DNA of 40,563 nucleotides, taken from contig JALONK010000030.1 in NCBI GenBank assembly GCA_025454975.1, positions 1-40,563 on the forward strand, read 5' to 3'. The stretch comes from Bacteroidia bacterium (GTDB lineage: Bacteria; Bacteroidota; Bacteroidia; UKL13-3). The position numbers and the translations under genes are program-made. The notes under the pieces are model-generated. The model was not told where the DNA came from and did not search any database. It saw nothing but the letters and a program-made list of their open reading frames with translations. This document shows positions 25,862 to 35,647 of this stretch, in pieces (position 1 is the stretch's first letter; each line of letters starts with the position of its first letter).

Positions 25862-28318
25862 TTAACGCAACAATGTTACATTTCCATTTAGTTCGCCTTG
25901 CATACCATTATTACCGGTGTAACGTAATATATACATATAAACATCATTGGGTAAAGGCTGATTTTTATAGGTGCCATCCCAACTTATGGATTCGCTTGTG
26001 GTACGGAAAATGAGTTGTCCCCAACGGTCGTAAATCAACAACTCAAACTTTGATACATCTTCCATTATGGGTTTAAATTTATCATTATCGCCATCAAAGT
26101 TTGGTGTAAAAACATTTGGAATGGCAATGGCCGCAGGGCAGGATGAAACCACTTCACTTTGCCCGTTATTGGTACATCCATTAATACCTGTAACTACAAA
26201 GGAGTAAATGCCGGGTTGGGTAATTACATTGGTGTTTTCGCGGTTGTTGTTATTTAGCCAAATGATGGAAGAAAAGTTTCCGTTTACGGTGATGGCGGTA
26301 TCTTGTTTACACACCGTAATTTTAGGTGTGGTAAAAAAAGTAGGAAGTGGTTTAATGCTTAAATTAAACGTATCAGCTACACTACAGCCATTCACATCAA
26401 TTGCAGTTACATAATACGTCCCTGCTTGCGACAGTTCAATTTTTTGTTGGGTTGTTCCGGTATTCCAATTGTAATTATTAAAATTATCGGGAGCAGATAA
26501 TATATAGTTTTCGCCTGCACATATAGCGGTATCTTCAGCTAAATTAAAGTCAATACTATTAAAATTAACTGCACGAATGGTATCGAATACAAAACAATTA
26601 CTTGCATTAGACACACCTACGGAATAAATGCCGGGTGTATTAACAATAATGCTTTGGGTTGTGCTGCCTGTGCTCCATAAATACGTATTAAAAGTTCCTG
26701 CATTTAGCAACACATTAGTTCCTTTGCAAAAAACGGTATCTGAAGGTAGGTTTAACTCGGGCATTGGTTTAAGGGTTATTCTCACCGAATCAACAAAAAC
26801 GCATTTGCCTTTTGTTACTTCAACCTTAACCAATCCGGGACCTACCTGTGTGTAAATGGCATTTGTATTGGTGTTATTCCATAAGTAGCTATTCGCATTA
26901 AGTCCGCTTAAATTAAAGGTAACAGAATCGTAACTACAAATGCTGGTGTCATTACCTAATTCCGGTATTATTTGTTCATAGAATGTCACTTGTACACTAT
27001 CTCTTGCCACGCATGGGCCGGTAATTACTTCAACAAAATATAAACCTGAATTAGTTATATTAAACAAGTTACCTGTAAATCCGGTATTCCATTTTACCGA
27101 GCTGTTTAATACATTTAATCTTATTGGATAAAGAGTTCCGCAAATGGAAGTGTCGGGGCCTATGTTTATAGGCGGTTGAGTAACAAAATTTATGGTAATA
27201 TTATCTGTTGCAGTACAAATTCCGTTACGTACCAAAAGGTTGTAAGTGCCTGAGGTGTTAATATTGATGGTGGGTGTAGTATCGCCGGTGCTCCATTGAT
27301 ATTTATTAATATTGGAGGCAATTAGCGGTGCAAAAATCGTATCCGGTTGAGTGTTTTTACAAATTGAAATATTGGGGCCAAGTTCAATAACGGGCTGTTT
27401 GAAGTAGTTAAATTGAATGGTATCATACAGGCTGCACAGGCCTGTAATTGAATTTACAATATATATACCTGAAGTGTCAGTAATAATGAATCGTCCGGTG
27501 TCGCCGGTATTCCATAAATATTTGGTATTGGGTAAATTTACGCTGCTAAACAAAGCATGGGTTGAGTTATCGGATTTGCAAACGGAGATGGTACTTTTAG
27601 GTGTATTAGTTATATTAAAGCAATCGTACGTCAACGTAACATCATCAATATAATAATAGCTCATAAGGTTAAATCCACCGCCATTTCCGCCAGGTACCGA
27701 CATGGTTCGTCCGGTATTCGAACTATTAAAATTTCCGATAGTTATGTAACGTTCACCACCTGTGGCAATGATGCGTCTATAAATGCGTGTCCACCCCGTT
27801 TTATCTGTAATAAATGAGTCCATTAATATTTGAGGAGTGAATGGCAATACTGTGCTTGCACCGAACAAACCAACGGGTGTGTTACTTAGGTAAACGCCAA
27901 TACCTTTAAACGCAAATTCACTATTTTCAGCCAGGCTAACGTACATTTCAAACGTATAGGTTTGGCCGGCAATTAAGGGAGCCGATAATTCTGATTGGAT
28001 ATATTCGCGATAATTTACAAGTTGATTATTGCTGCTGGTAGTGGTTAATAAGCCTACATAGGCACTACCTGTTCTGGCATTTTGGTTGCCCATGAAATTT
28101 GCCGGGACATCTGGTCCTGTTTGTGTTGACTGATAACAAGCGTTAAAATAATCGGCAGTGCCTTGAGTAGGTTGTGTCCAAGAAGTAGGTAATACTCCGT
28201 CGTTTCGAAATTGGGGGCAGGAGGTATAATTTTCGAAACTGGAATTCACTACTAAGTTTTGCGCCTGTAGCAACATGCTTGGAAGCAGCAAAAAATATAT
28301 AACGAAATTAACTTTTAG
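25862..28318 (-). CDS. Large secreted T9SS type B (gliding-motility C-terminal domain) adhesin-like protein
   Basis: Frame open to 28348, about 828 residues; no ATG precedes the hydrophobic signal (LLKVNFVIYFLLLPSMLLQAQ). TTG 28318 gives a good signal peptide; TTG 28348 lies inside the neighbour's terminator hairpin and is less likely. After the signal: an N-terminal beta domain (NLVVNSSFENY..., about 30-245), then seven Ig-like repeats of ~75 residues, each with a Cys pair and a core like YLWNTGDTG...SGIYIV...C. The last ~85 residues are the T9SS type B C-terminal domain (IPNVFTPNFDGDNDKFKP, YDRWGQLIF, WDGTYKNQPLPNDVYMY). It is probably exported by T9SS to the cell surface as an adhesin or motility-linked protein (inference). 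Confidence 0.88.
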   Translation of the reverse strand, partial: LKVNFVIYFLLLPSMLLQAQNLVVNSSFENYTSCPQFRNDGVLPTSWTQPTQGTADYFNACYQSTQTGPDVPANFMGNQNARTGSAYVGLLTTTSSNNQLVNYREYIQSELSAPLIAGQTYTFEMYVSLAENSEFAFKGIGVYLSNTPVGLFGASTVLPFTPQILMDSFITDKTGWTRIYRRIIATGGERYITIGNFNSSNTGRTMSVPGGNGGGFNLMSYYYIDDVTLTYDCFNITNTPKSTISVCKSDNSTHALFSSVNLPNTKYLWNTGDTGRFIITDTSGIYIVNSITGLCSLYDTIQFNYFKQPVIELGPNISICKNTQPDTIFAPLIASNINKYQWSTGDTTPTININTSGTYNLLVRNGICTATDNITINFVTQPPINIGPDTSICGTLYPIRLNVLNSSVKWNTGFTGNLFNITNSGLYFVEVITGPCVARDSVQVTFYEQIIPELGNDTSICSYDSVTFNLSGLNANSYLWNNTNTNAIYTQVGPGLVKVEVTKGKCVFVDSVRITLKPMPELNLPSDTVFCKGTNVLLNAGTFNTYLWSTGSTTQSIIVNTPGIYSVGVSNASNCFVFDTIRAVNFNSIDFNLAEDTAICAGENYILSAPDNFNNYNWNTGTTQQKIELSQAGTYYVTAIDVNGCSVADTFNLSIKPLPTFFTTPKITVCKQDTAITVNGNFSSIIWLNNNNRENTNVITQPGIYSFVVTGINGCTNNGQSEVVSSCPAAIAIPNVFTPNFDGDNDKFKPIMEDVSKFELLIYDRWGQLIFRTTSESISWDGTYKNQPLPNDVYMYILRYTGNNGMQGELNGNVTLLR

Positions 28319-28346
28319 CAAGGCAAAAATTTTAGTGAAGATATAC

Positions 28347-28380
28347 AAAAAAGCCCGACGGTTGCATGGTCGGGCTTTTT
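28347..28380 (-). terminator. Terminator of the bacilliredoxin gene (minus strand)
   Basis: A 12-bp stem, AAAAAGCCCGAC with GTCGGGCTTTTT, and loop GGTTGCATG. It is followed by a T run on the minus strand (28352-28347) and lies 22 bases after the stop at 28403. It separates the bacilliredoxin from the adhesin downstream. Confidence 0.88.
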
Positions 28381-28402
28381 AAATGTGATATTAATATTGT
28401 TT

Positions 28403-28822
28403 TTAACAATACTCATTAAACACCGCCTTTAGATGTTCAGCAATCATATCAGCACTTCGGCCTTCAATCATGTGGCGTTCTACAAAGTGAACCAATTCAC
28501 CTTCTTTAAACAGTGCGATGCTTGGAGATGAAGGTGGGTAAGGAGCGGTAAACTCTCTTGCTTTACTAACGGCTTCGGCTTCCTGACCGGCAAATACGGT
28601 GAGTAATGCATCAGGTTTTTTGCTTGAATTTTCAAGTGCTTTTAAAACTCCCGGGCGACAAGTGCCGGCAGCACAACCGCACACTGAATTAAACACCAAT
28701 AATTGTGTGCCCTTTTTCTCATTAAGTACTTTTTCTACATCACCAGAACTCATCAAACTGGTGAATCCTGCTTGTTCTAGTTGTTGGCGCATTGGAGCGA
28801 CTAACATTTCCGGATATGGCAT
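28403..28822 (-). CDS. BrxA/BrxB-family bacilliredoxin
   Basis: The 139-residue protein has the YphP/YqiW (DUF1094) layout, with MPYPEMLVAPMRQQLEQAGF at the start and the CGC active-site motif SVCGCAAGTCRPG (C48, C50, C55). Bacilliredoxins in Bacillus remove bacillithiol from mixed disulfides. Bacteroidota members share the CGC motif, and some members of this phylum make bacillithiol, so a thiol-redox role is plausible; the thiol used here is not known. It has its own terminator and is divergent from ahcY. Confidence 0.9.
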   Translation of the reverse strand: MPYPEMLVAPMRQQLEQAGFTSLMSSGDVEKVLNEKKGTQLLVFNSVCGCAAGTCRPGVLKALENSSKKPDALLTVFAGQEAEAVSKAREFTAPYPPSSPSIALFKEGELVHFVERHMIEGRSADMIAEHLKAVFNEYC

Positions 28823-28990
28823 AAAATTAAAATTTTAGATAAATGTTAAATAACAATGTAAATGCCAAAACGTTGTAACTAACATTTTGACAGGATACAA
28901 AAGTAAGTGAATATCAAATGAACATAAAATAAATTTTCATTATATCAGATATTAATACTAATTTCGCAATCCTTTAATTTTTAAAGTTTT

Positions 28991-30304
28991 ATGTCAGAGA
29001 CAACAACACATTTACCGTACAAAGTAAAAGACATCTCACTTGCAGAGTGGGGTCGCAAAGAAATTAAATTAGCCGAAGCTGAGATGCCGGGTTTAATGTC
29101 AATCAGAAAAGAATATGGTCAGCAACAACCTTTAAAAGGAGCCAGAATTGCCGGTTGCTTACACATGACTATACAAACTGCCGTTTTAATAGAAACATTA
29201 AAGGCATTAGGTGCTGAAGTAACTTGGAGTTCTTGTAATATTTTCTCGACTCAAGATCATGCTGCTGCTGCTATTGCCGCTGCCGGTATTCCTGTTTACG
29301 CGTGGAAGGGTCAGAATGAAGAAGAATTTGATTGGTGTATTGAGCAAACCTTATTTGCATTTGAAGGTGGTAAAGCTTTAAATATGATTCTTGATGACGG
29401 TGGTGATTTAACCAATATGGTATTAGATCGTTATCCTGAATTGGTAGCTGATATCAAAGGTTTATCAGAAGAAACTACTACAGGTGTACACAGATTATAT
29501 GAAAGAATGAGAAAAGGGACTTTACCAATGCCTGCTATCAATGTAAACGATTCGGTTACTAAATCGAAATTTGATAATAAGTATGGTTGTAAAGAATCGT
29601 TGGTTGATGCTATTCGTAGGGCAACAGATATTATGTTAGCCGGAAAAGTGGCAGTAGTAGCCGGTTATGGTGATGTAGGAAAAGGTTCAGCAGAGTCATT
29701 ACGCGGAGCCGGTGCTCGTGTGTTGGTTACTGAAATTGATCCGATTTGCGCATTACAAGCGGCCATGGACGGATTTGAAGTAGTTACCATGGAAGAAGCA
29801 TGTACCCGTGCGAATATTTTTGTTACGGCAACAGGTAATGTTAAAATTATAACTGACCGTCATTTTAAAGCCATGCGTGATAAATCAATCGTTTGTAACA
29901 TTGGTCACTTCGATAATGAAATTGATATGGCTTGGTTAAACAATAATTACGGAAGCAGTAAATATACCATCAAACCTCAGGTGGATGTATATAATGTTGA
30001 AGGTAATGAAATTATTGTTTTGGCCGAAGGTCGTTTAGTGAACTTAGGTTGTGCAATGGGACATCCTTCATTTGTTATGAGTAATTCATTCTCGAACCAA
30101 ACTTTAGCACAAATTGAACTTTGGAATAACAGCAGTAACTACGAAAACAAAGTGTATGTATTACCTAAACACTTAGATGAAAAAGTAGCTGCATTACACT
30201 TAGATCATATAGGAGCTAAACTAACTAAACTTGATCCTGAACAAGCTGAATACATCGGAGTAAAAGTTGAGGGTCCGTTTAAAGCTGAACTTTACAGATA
30301 TTAA
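28991..30304 (+). CDS. ahcY: Adenosylhomocysteinase
   Basis: Splits S-adenosylhomocysteine into adenosine and homocysteine, clearing the inhibitor left by methyltransferases. The 437 residues match the family length. Diagnostic parts are ADMPG-like [32 protein letters not shown], the NAD-binding [24 protein letters not shown] and the C-terminal [20 protein letters not shown] and YRY end. No SAH or SAM riboswitch fold is apparent in the 168 bases before it. It is a stand-alone gene with a terminator downstream. Confidence 0.97.
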   Translation: MSETTTHLPYKVKDISLAEWGRKEIKLAEAEMPGLMSIRKEYGQQQPLKGARIAGCLHMTIQTAVLIETLKALGAEVTWSSCNIFSTQDHAAAAIAAAGIPVYAWKGQNEEEFDWCIEQTLFAFEGGKALNMILDDGGDLTNMVLDRYPELVADIKGLSEETTTGVHRLYERMRKGTLPMPAINVNDSVTKSKFDNKYGCKESLVDAIRRATDIMLAGKVAVVAGYGDVGKGSAESLRGAGARVLVTEIDPICALQAAMDGFEVVTMEEACTRANIFVTATGNVKIITDRHFKAMRDKSIVCNIGHFDNEIDMAWLNNNYGSSKYTIKPQVDVYNVEGNEIIVLAEGRLVNLGCAMGHPSFVMSNSFSNQTLAQIELWNNSSNYENKVYVLPKHLDEKVAALHLDHIGAKLTKLDPEQAEYIGVKVEGPFKAELYRY

Positions 30305-30333
30305 TAGTTTACTATTTTCATAAAACCCAAAAG

Positions 30334-30362
30334 GCTGCTTAACATCAAGCAGCTTTTTTTTT
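30334..30362 (+). terminator. Terminator of ahcY
   Basis: Stem GCTGCTT/AAGCAGC (30334-30340 with 30347-30353), loop AACATC, followed by nine T; 29 bases after the stop. Confidence 0.88.
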
Positions 30363-30400
30363 GTAAGAATAATCTAACCACTGTTTTAAATTAATACCAA

Positions 30401-30961
30401 ATGAGCACTACACAACAACCAACAAATTACAGAAAGGTGATTTTGTATATTGCGATGAGTCTTGACGGTTATATTGCAACCAATGATGATGACCTAAGTT
30501 TTTTAGAATTGGTACAACAAGATGGTGAGGATTATGGTTACGAGCAATTTGTTAAACAAATTGATACAGTAATTATTGGTAGAAAAACCTACGATTGGGT
30601 AACACAACATGTTACCTTTCCCCATACTGATAAGCAAACCTATGTGATTACTAAGCAAACTAAAACAGGCGACGATAACCTTATTTTTTATAATGGCAGT
30701 TTAAGAGAATTAATTGCGGAATTGAAACAAAAAGAGGGTAAACATATTTATTGTGATGGTGGTGCAACATTAGTGAATGCATTATTACATGAGAAGTTGA
30801 TTGATGATATGATTATTTCAATTATACCTGTGGTATTGGGTGGAGGCAAACGTTTGTTCAAAGAAGGGCTTCCAATGCAACAACTACACCTTTTATATTC
30901 ACGTAATTTTAAGAGTGGTTTGGTACAAGTTCACTATCAAGTACAACATTTAGTTGGTTAA
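30401..30961 (+). CDS. RibD C-terminal/DHFR-like reductase family protein
   Basis: 186 residues of the dihydrofolate-reductase-like fold: VILYIAMSLDGYIATNDDDLSFL at the N-terminus, IIGRKTYDWV and IYCDGGATLVNALLHEKLIDDMIISIIPVVLGGGKRLF. This is the YwjB/YyaP type, small NADPH-binding proteins related to the RibD reductase domain. Substrate unknown. It stands between the ahcY terminator and the PIF1-like helicase, on the same strand with a 99-base gap to the next start. Confidence 0.85.
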   Translation: MSTTQQPTNYRKVILYIAMSLDGYIATNDDDLSFLELVQQDGEDYGYEQFVKQIDTVIIGRKTYDWVTQHVTFPHTDKQTYVITKQTKTGDDNLIFYNGSLRELIAELKQKEGKHIYCDGGATLVNALLHEKLIDDMIISIIPVVLGGGKRLFKEGLPMQQLHLLYSRNFKSGLVQVHYQVQHLVG

Positions 30962-31060
30962 TACTTTGTTGTCAATTACCTCCAATTGTTAACCGCTAAC
31001 AGTTGAAATCAATTCTATTGATTTACGTTTAATTTGAAACCTTTATGGTTATTTTGCAGG

Positions 31061-32395
31061 ATGATACAACAGCATGTAATTGGTGGGCAGTTTGATTCAG
31101 CAAACGGGGCGTATAAACTGGCCTTAGAAGCCATGGAGTACACCGATGAATGTTTATTTATAACCGGCAAAGCCGGAACAGGTAAATCTACTTTGTTGCG
31201 TCATTTTATAGGCACTACAAAAAAGAATTGTGTAGTACTTGCCCCAACAGGTATTGCTGCCATTAATGTTGGTGGAGTTACGGTACATTCATTTTTCAGG
31301 TTGCCATTTCGACCAATCTTACATGGAGATGACGATATTCAACGATTTCCAAAGCATAGCGATAAGTTTAAAATAATTGAGCGAGCTGATTTATTCATCA
31401 TAGATGAAGTTTCGATGTTACGAGCGGATATGATAGATGCGATTGATCAATCATTACGAATGAATACAGGAAAAGCAATACCATTTGGAGGCAAGCAGGT
31501 TGTATTTTTTGGTGATTTGTTTCAATTAGAACCTGTTGTTCAAAACAACGAAGTGGAGCGATATTTATTTAATGAATATTATAAGAGCCATTATTTTTTT
31601 GATGCAAATGTGTTTAAGGAAATACAACTAACTTGTATTGAACTAAGGAAAATTTATCGTCAGCATGATTTACACTTTATAGAGTTGTTAGATCATGTTA
31701 GAACCAACAAAGCAGATGAGCATGATTTGGAAATGTTAAACCAACGTTTAGATAAATATTTCGAACCCACGATAGAGGATACTTATATTACTTTATGCAC
31801 AAGAAACCAGATTGCATCGGGAATTAATGAATTTGAATTGAATAAATTGCCTGGAGTTACATATGAATATAAAGGGGAAATTGAAGGAGAGTTTAACACC
31901 AATCAATTACCAACCGAACCTGTATTGATGTTTAAGCAAGGAGCTCAGGTTATATTTATCAAGAATGATGTTGCCGGAAAATGGGTGAATGGTACAATTG
32001 CAAAAATCCATCAGTTAAATGAAAATAATATTGAAGTACAATTAGCCAATGGTGATATAGTTGAAGTACCTCGCGAGCTTTGGGAAAACAAACGATATTC
32101 ATGGGATAGGTTAAATAGAAGAGTGAAAACAGAAGTAGTTGGAACTTTTAAACAATACCCGATAAAACTGGCATGGGCCATCACCATTCATAAAAGTCAG
32201 GGCTTAACTTTTGATAAAGTAATTTTAGAATTGGGAGGCGGAACATTTGCTCACGGTCAGTTATATGTTGCTTTAAGTAGGTGTAGAACATTAGAAGGCA
32301 TGATATTACGAGAGGCTATTAAATTTAAAGATATTATAACTGATGAAAGGGTAGTGCATTTTGCGAATCAATTTGCCTCCTTAGAAGATACATAA
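31061..32395 (+). CDS. PIF1-like DNA helicase
   Basis: ATG 31061 is chosen (444 residues); a TTG at 31034 in the same frame has nothing to recommend it. SF1B helicase motifs are present: GKAGTGKST (about 36-44), VVLAPTGIAAINVGG, DEVSMLRADM, GDLFQLEPV, AITIHKSQGLTFDKVILE and YVALSRCRTLEGM. PIF1/Dda-type helicases move 5'-3' on DNA and unwind forks and structured DNA. Family members in Bacteroidota often have an extra C-terminal HRDC or wing domain; this one ends soon after motif VI, so it is the short form. Confidence 0.9.
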   Translation: MIQQHVIGGQFDSANGAYKLALEAMEYTDECLFITGKAGTGKSTLLRHFIGTTKKNCVVLAPTGIAAINVGGVTVHSFFRLPFRPILHGDDDIQRFPKHSDKFKIIERADLFIIDEVSMLRADMIDAIDQSLRMNTGKAIPFGGKQVVFFGDLFQLEPVVQNNEVERYLFNEYYKSHYFFDANVFKEIQLTCIELRKIYRQHDLHFIELLDHVRTNKADEHDLEMLNQRLDKYFEPTIEDTYITLCTRNQIASGINEFELNKLPGVTYEYKGEIEGEFNTNQLPTEPVLMFKQGAQVIFIKNDVAGKWVNGTIAKIHQLNENNIEVQLANGDIVEVPRELWENKRYSWDRLNRRVKTEVVGTFKQYPIKLAWAITIHKSQGLTFDKVILELGGGTFAHGQLYVALSRCRTLEGMILREAIKFKDIITDERVVHFANQFASLEDT

Positions 32396-32422
32396 AAAAA
32401 GCTACCGTAAGTAGCTTTTTTT
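32394..32422. terminator. Bidirectional terminator between the PIF1-like helicase and the small membrane protein
   Basis: A long stem, seven A plus GCTAC against GTAGC plus seven T, loop CGTAA. It overlaps the last bases of the helicase stop region and ends 3 bases before the minus-strand 43-residue gene's stop at 32425, so it can serve both. Confidence 0.88.
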
Positions 32423-32424
32423 CA

Positions 32425-32556
32425 TCATTTTTTGGTTTCGGTACCCATTTTTTCACTGGTTTGCTGTTCTTCAATAAACATCTTGTAGCCAACAACCCCA
32501 ATTGCGATAAGCCAGCCAATAATAATTGTGAGTACTAACGTTTTTCCTGATTTCAT
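32425..32556 (-). CDS. Small single-pass membrane protein (43 residues)
   Basis: ATG 32554-32556 to TGA 32425-32427. The start MKSGKTLVLTIIIGWLIAIG plus VVGY forms one strong transmembrane helix (about 5-24). It is followed by a charged end rich in Glu, Lys, Gln and Thr. The minus-strand sequence just upstream has AGGGAG, a purine-rich ribosome-site candidate. It faces the PIF1-like gene across a shared terminator. Function unknown; small size lowers certainty. Confidence 0.6.
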   Translation of the reverse strand: MKSGKTLVLTIIIGWLIAIGVVGYKMFIEEQQTSEKMGTETKK

Positions 32557-32672
32557 AGTAGTAACTCCCTTTTGTTAATACAAATATTAGGCGAAAAATT
32601 TCTTAATTATTTCTGAATTATACGAAATAGTTAATATTGAAATAAGTGGGCTTAAGTTAGTATAAACATGGG

Positions 32673-33494
32673 TTATGGATTGCAAAATTCACAAAATTGA
32701 GGGTCGGCACTATGATTTTTGCTAGGTTCATTAACTGTGAACGAACAATAGTTACATTTTTTTACAAAGAAGCGAATTTGTGGTGTAGGCAATCCACAAG
32801 CAGAACAGGGCAAACCCGGTTTAACTTCACGTTGATCGAATCCTGGTTGATTGCACTTGGGACATGCTTGAGATAATCGCTTAAATAATTTTTCGGTTGC
32901 AGTTGCAATTACCTCCATTCGTAATGGATTAAACATAGCCCTCATGTCGGTTTCAATGCTTAACTCATTACTAGTTTTAAATATATTCTCCGTTGTTTTG
33001 ATTAATGTTTCTTCATCATCAATTCCTTTTACAAATTGAAGATAATCTTTGTTTTTATAGGATAGGATTATGGCATGTTCAGGAAACTTGGCTTGCCGGG
33101 CAAATGTTAATACTTCCGAAAGTTGAGTGCAATTTGTTTTTCCAAAATTGGTTTGGGTGGTTCTTTCAATAAAATAGTCTTCAACTCCTTTATTACGATC
33201 AATGATATAAACAATTTCTTCATGCATAAGTAAACCATAAAAAGAAGGATGAGGAAAAAACGATCCTTCTGTAGCAATTGCTGCTTGGACATTTTCAAGT
33301 TTTATGGCTAATTCACATTTTAATTTTGCAGCTTCTAAAGGTAGCAGTGTTCGTTCTATTTCTCCGGTAAAAGTACCTAATGAATCGGTATCAACTAGTG
33401 AGGTAACAACACATTCATAGCCATTTCTGTTGGCAATCGGTGCGATAGCTTTTTCTTTATTATGTTTTGAAGCAATTACCAATTTGGTAATCAT
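32673..33494 (-). CDS. DUF6671-like protein with two zinc ribbons
   Basis: 273 residues. The first ~200 form the unknown domain with LVIASKHNKEKAIAP, VDTDSLGTFTGEIERTL and AIATEGSFFPHPSF. The C-terminal ~70 residues carry four CxxC pairs (CPKC, CSAC, CNYC, CEFC), enough for two zinc ribbons. The domain name is from my memory of similar proteins. The gene begins 1 base after the fcl stop (33496), a tight arrangement that suggests co-transcription with gmd-fcl, though no sugar-related motif is seen. Confidence 0.75.
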   Translation of the reverse strand: MITKLVIASKHNKEKAIAPIANRNGYECVVTSLVDTDSLGTFTGEIERTLLPLEAAKLKCELAIKLENVQAAIATEGSFFPHPSFYGLLMHEEIVYIIDRNKGVEDYFIERTTQTNFGKTNCTQLSEVLTFARQAKFPEHAIILSYKNKDYLQFVKGIDDEETLIKTTENIFKTSNELSIETDMRAMFNPLRMEVIATATEKLFKRLSQACPKCNQPGFDQREVKPGLPCSACGLPTPQIRFFVKKCNYCSFTVNEPSKNHSADPQFCEFCNP

Positions 33495-33495
33495 G

Positions 33496-34434
33496 TTAAA
33501 TTGATCTGAAATTCCCGTTTAAAAAATCGTGATAGGCCAATTTTATACCTTCTTGTAAGGAAATTTTAGGTGTCCATCCCATGTTTTTTAATTTTTGAAT
33601 ATCCATAAGTTTTCTGGGTGTTCCATCCGGTTTAGTGCTATCGAATTTAATTTCACCGGCATAGCCAATGGTTTCTTTGATTAAATAAATTAAATCTTTT
33701 ATACTGATATCTTCACCAAAACCAACATTTATAAATTGTTTTTCATTGTACTCTTGCATCAACATATAACAAGCATCTGCGAGGTCGTCAACAAATAAAA
33801 ATTCGCGCAATGGCGAACCTGTTCCCCATGCTTCAATAAATGGTGCTTGGTTAATTTTGGCTTCATGCATTCGTCTGATTAAAGCGGGCATCACATGCGA
33901 ATGCGAAGGGTGGTAATTATCTCCATAACCATATAAGTTAGTAGGCATAACAGAAATAAAATTACAACCATATTGCTCACGGTAACTTTCACATAGTTTT
34001 ATACCGGCAATTTTCGCAATGGCATAAGGTTCGTTGGTATATTCTAAAGCACCTGTAAGTAAATAGTCTTCTTTTAGTGGTTGTGGTGCAAGTTTTGGAT
34101 AGATGCATGATGAGCCAAAGAACATCAGTTTCTTTACCTTATGCACATACGACTGATGAATAATATTAGATTCTATCATCAGGTTTTGATAAATAAAATC
34201 GGCACGATAGGTATTATTAGCAATGATTCCACCAACTTTAGCAGCGGCTAAAAAAACGTATTCGGGTTTTTCTTGTTCAAAAAATTGAGCGACTGTATGC
34301 TGGTTTGTTAAATCTAATTCGGCACTTGTTCGTACTACAATATTATTAAAACCTTCAGATATAAGTTTTCTATGCATGGCCGAACCAACCATTCCTCTAT
34401 GTCCGGCTATATATATTTTCGATTGTTTCTCCAT
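33496..34434 (-). CDS. fcl: GDP-L-fucose synthase
   Basis: Turns GDP-4-keto-6-deoxymannose into GDP-L-fucose by epimerisation and NADPH reduction. The 312 residues show the extended SDR fold: [10 protein letters not shown] (nucleotide binding), the GSSCIYP Ser site, the YAIAK Tyr-x3-Lys catalytic pair after [18 protein letters not shown], and the C-terminal [19 protein letters not shown]. It follows gmd by 10 bases and takes that enzyme's product. GDP-fucose would feed surface polysaccharide or glycoprotein synthesis, consistent with the glycosyltransferases at 39461-40563 (inference). Confidence 0.96.
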   Translation of the reverse strand: MEKQSKIYIAGHRGMVGSAMHRKLISEGFNNIVVRTSAELDLTNQHTVAQFFEQEKPEYVFLAAAKVGGIIANNTYRADFIYQNLMIESNIIHQSYVHKVKKLMFFGSSCIYPKLAPQPLKEDYLLTGALEYTNEPYAIAKIAGIKLCESYREQYGCNFISVMPTNLYGYGDNYHPSHSHVMPALIRRMHEAKINQAPFIEAWGTGSPLREFLFVDDLADACYMLMQEYNEKQFINVGFGEDISIKDLIYLIKETIGYAGEIKFDSTKPDGTPRKLMDIQKLKNMGWTPKISLQEGIKLAYHDFLNGNFRSI

Positions 34435-34444
34435 TACCTCTTAT

Positions 34445-35581
34445 CTATTCAAAATAATTCATGGTATTAAAACCCGAATCTTTTAAAAATAATTCTTTCT
34501 TCATCAATTTTAAATCACCTTTCATCATATCCTTTACCAAAGCAGGTAAATCATATTTAGGCTTCCATCCTAACTTTGTTTGAGCTTTGGTAGGGTCACC
34601 AATTAACAAATCAACTTCTGTAGGTCGGTAATACCTAGGGTCAACAGCTACAACTTCTTGTCCTACTGACAAGTTGCAAGATGTAATACCAAGTTCAGTT
34701 AATCTATGTTGATTAATTGTTTCAACAACACCAACTTCCTTTTCGTGTTCACCTTTAAACGCAAGTGTTATACCTACATCTTCAAAACTCATCCGAACAA
34801 ATTCTCTAACTGCTGTGGTAACACCTGTTGCAATTACATAATCTTCAGGTTTTTCTTGTTGAAGAATTAAATACATAGCCTCAACATAATCTTTGGCATG
34901 TCCCCAATCACGTTGAGCATTTAAATTTCCAAGAAATAATTTGTCTTGCATGCCCAGTACAATTTTCGCAGCAGCACGGGTAATTTTTCTGGTTACAAAA
35001 GTTTCTCCTCTTATCGGACTTTCATGATTAAATAAAATACCGTTACAAGCATACATGCCGTATGCTTCACGATAATTAACTGTAATCCAATAAGCATATA
35101 ATTTAGCTACAGCATAAGGCGAACGAGGGTAGAAAGGAGTTGTTTCACTTTGAGGTACGGCTTGTACTAATCCGTATAACTCAGAAGTTGAGGCTTGATA
35201 TACTTTAGTTTTATGTGTTAACCCACAAATGCGCAAAGCCTCTAGAATACGAAGCGTGCCAATACCATCAGCATTTGCTGTATATTCAGGTGTTTCAAAA
35301 CTTACATGCACATGGCTCATGGCAGCCAAATTGTAAATTTCATCAGGCTGTGTTTCTTGAATAATCCTTATCAAATTAGTTGAATCAGTTAAATCACCAT
35401 AATGTAATTTAAGTTTCAAATTTTTTTCGTGAGGGTCTTGATAAAGATGATCTATTCGATCGGTATTAAACAATGAGCTTCTGCGTTTAATACCATGTAC
35501 CATATAGCCTTTATTCAATAAGAACTCGGCAAGGTATGCACCGTCTTGTCCTGTTATTCCTGTTATTAATGCTGTTTTCAT
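34445..35581 (-). CDS. gmd: GDP-mannose 4,6-dehydratase
   Basis: Makes GDP-4-keto-6-deoxymannose from GDP-mannose with NADP. The 378 residues contain [15 protein letters not shown] (cofactor loop), [21 protein letters not shown], the [12 protein letters not shown] catalytic Tyr-Lys and [22 protein letters not shown]-like end region ([18 protein letters not shown]). Length is typical. It is the first gene of the gmd-fcl pair, with the asparaginase gene 66 bases upstream on the same strand. Confidence 0.96.
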   Translation of the reverse strand: MKTALITGITGQDGAYLAEFLLNKGYMVHGIKRRSSLFNTDRIDHLYQDPHEKNLKLKLHYGDLTDSTNLIRIIQETQPDEIYNLAAMSHVHVSFETPEYTANADGIGTLRILEALRICGLTHKTKVYQASTSELYGLVQAVPQSETTPFYPRSPYAVAKLYAYWITVNYREAYGMYACNGILFNHESPIRGETFVTRKITRAAAKIVLGMQDKLFLGNLNAQRDWGHAKDYVEAMYLILQQEKPEDYVIATGVTTAVREFVRMSFEDVGITLAFKGEHEKEVGVVETINQHRLTELGITSCNLSVGQEVVAVDPRYYRPTEVDLLIGDPTKAQTKLGWKPKYDLPALVKDMMKGDLKLMKKELFLKDSGFNTMNYFE

Positions 35582-35647
35582 TTTATAAAGTATACAAGCT
35601 TGTGCTTGTGTTAAACTTGAATTATGTGTAGTTGCTTATTCAACAAA

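Noticed and set aside
28823-28990. Possible SAM/SAH riboswitch before ahcY
   Set aside because: No conserved stem set could be traced; the stretch is simply AT-rich divergent promoter DNA.
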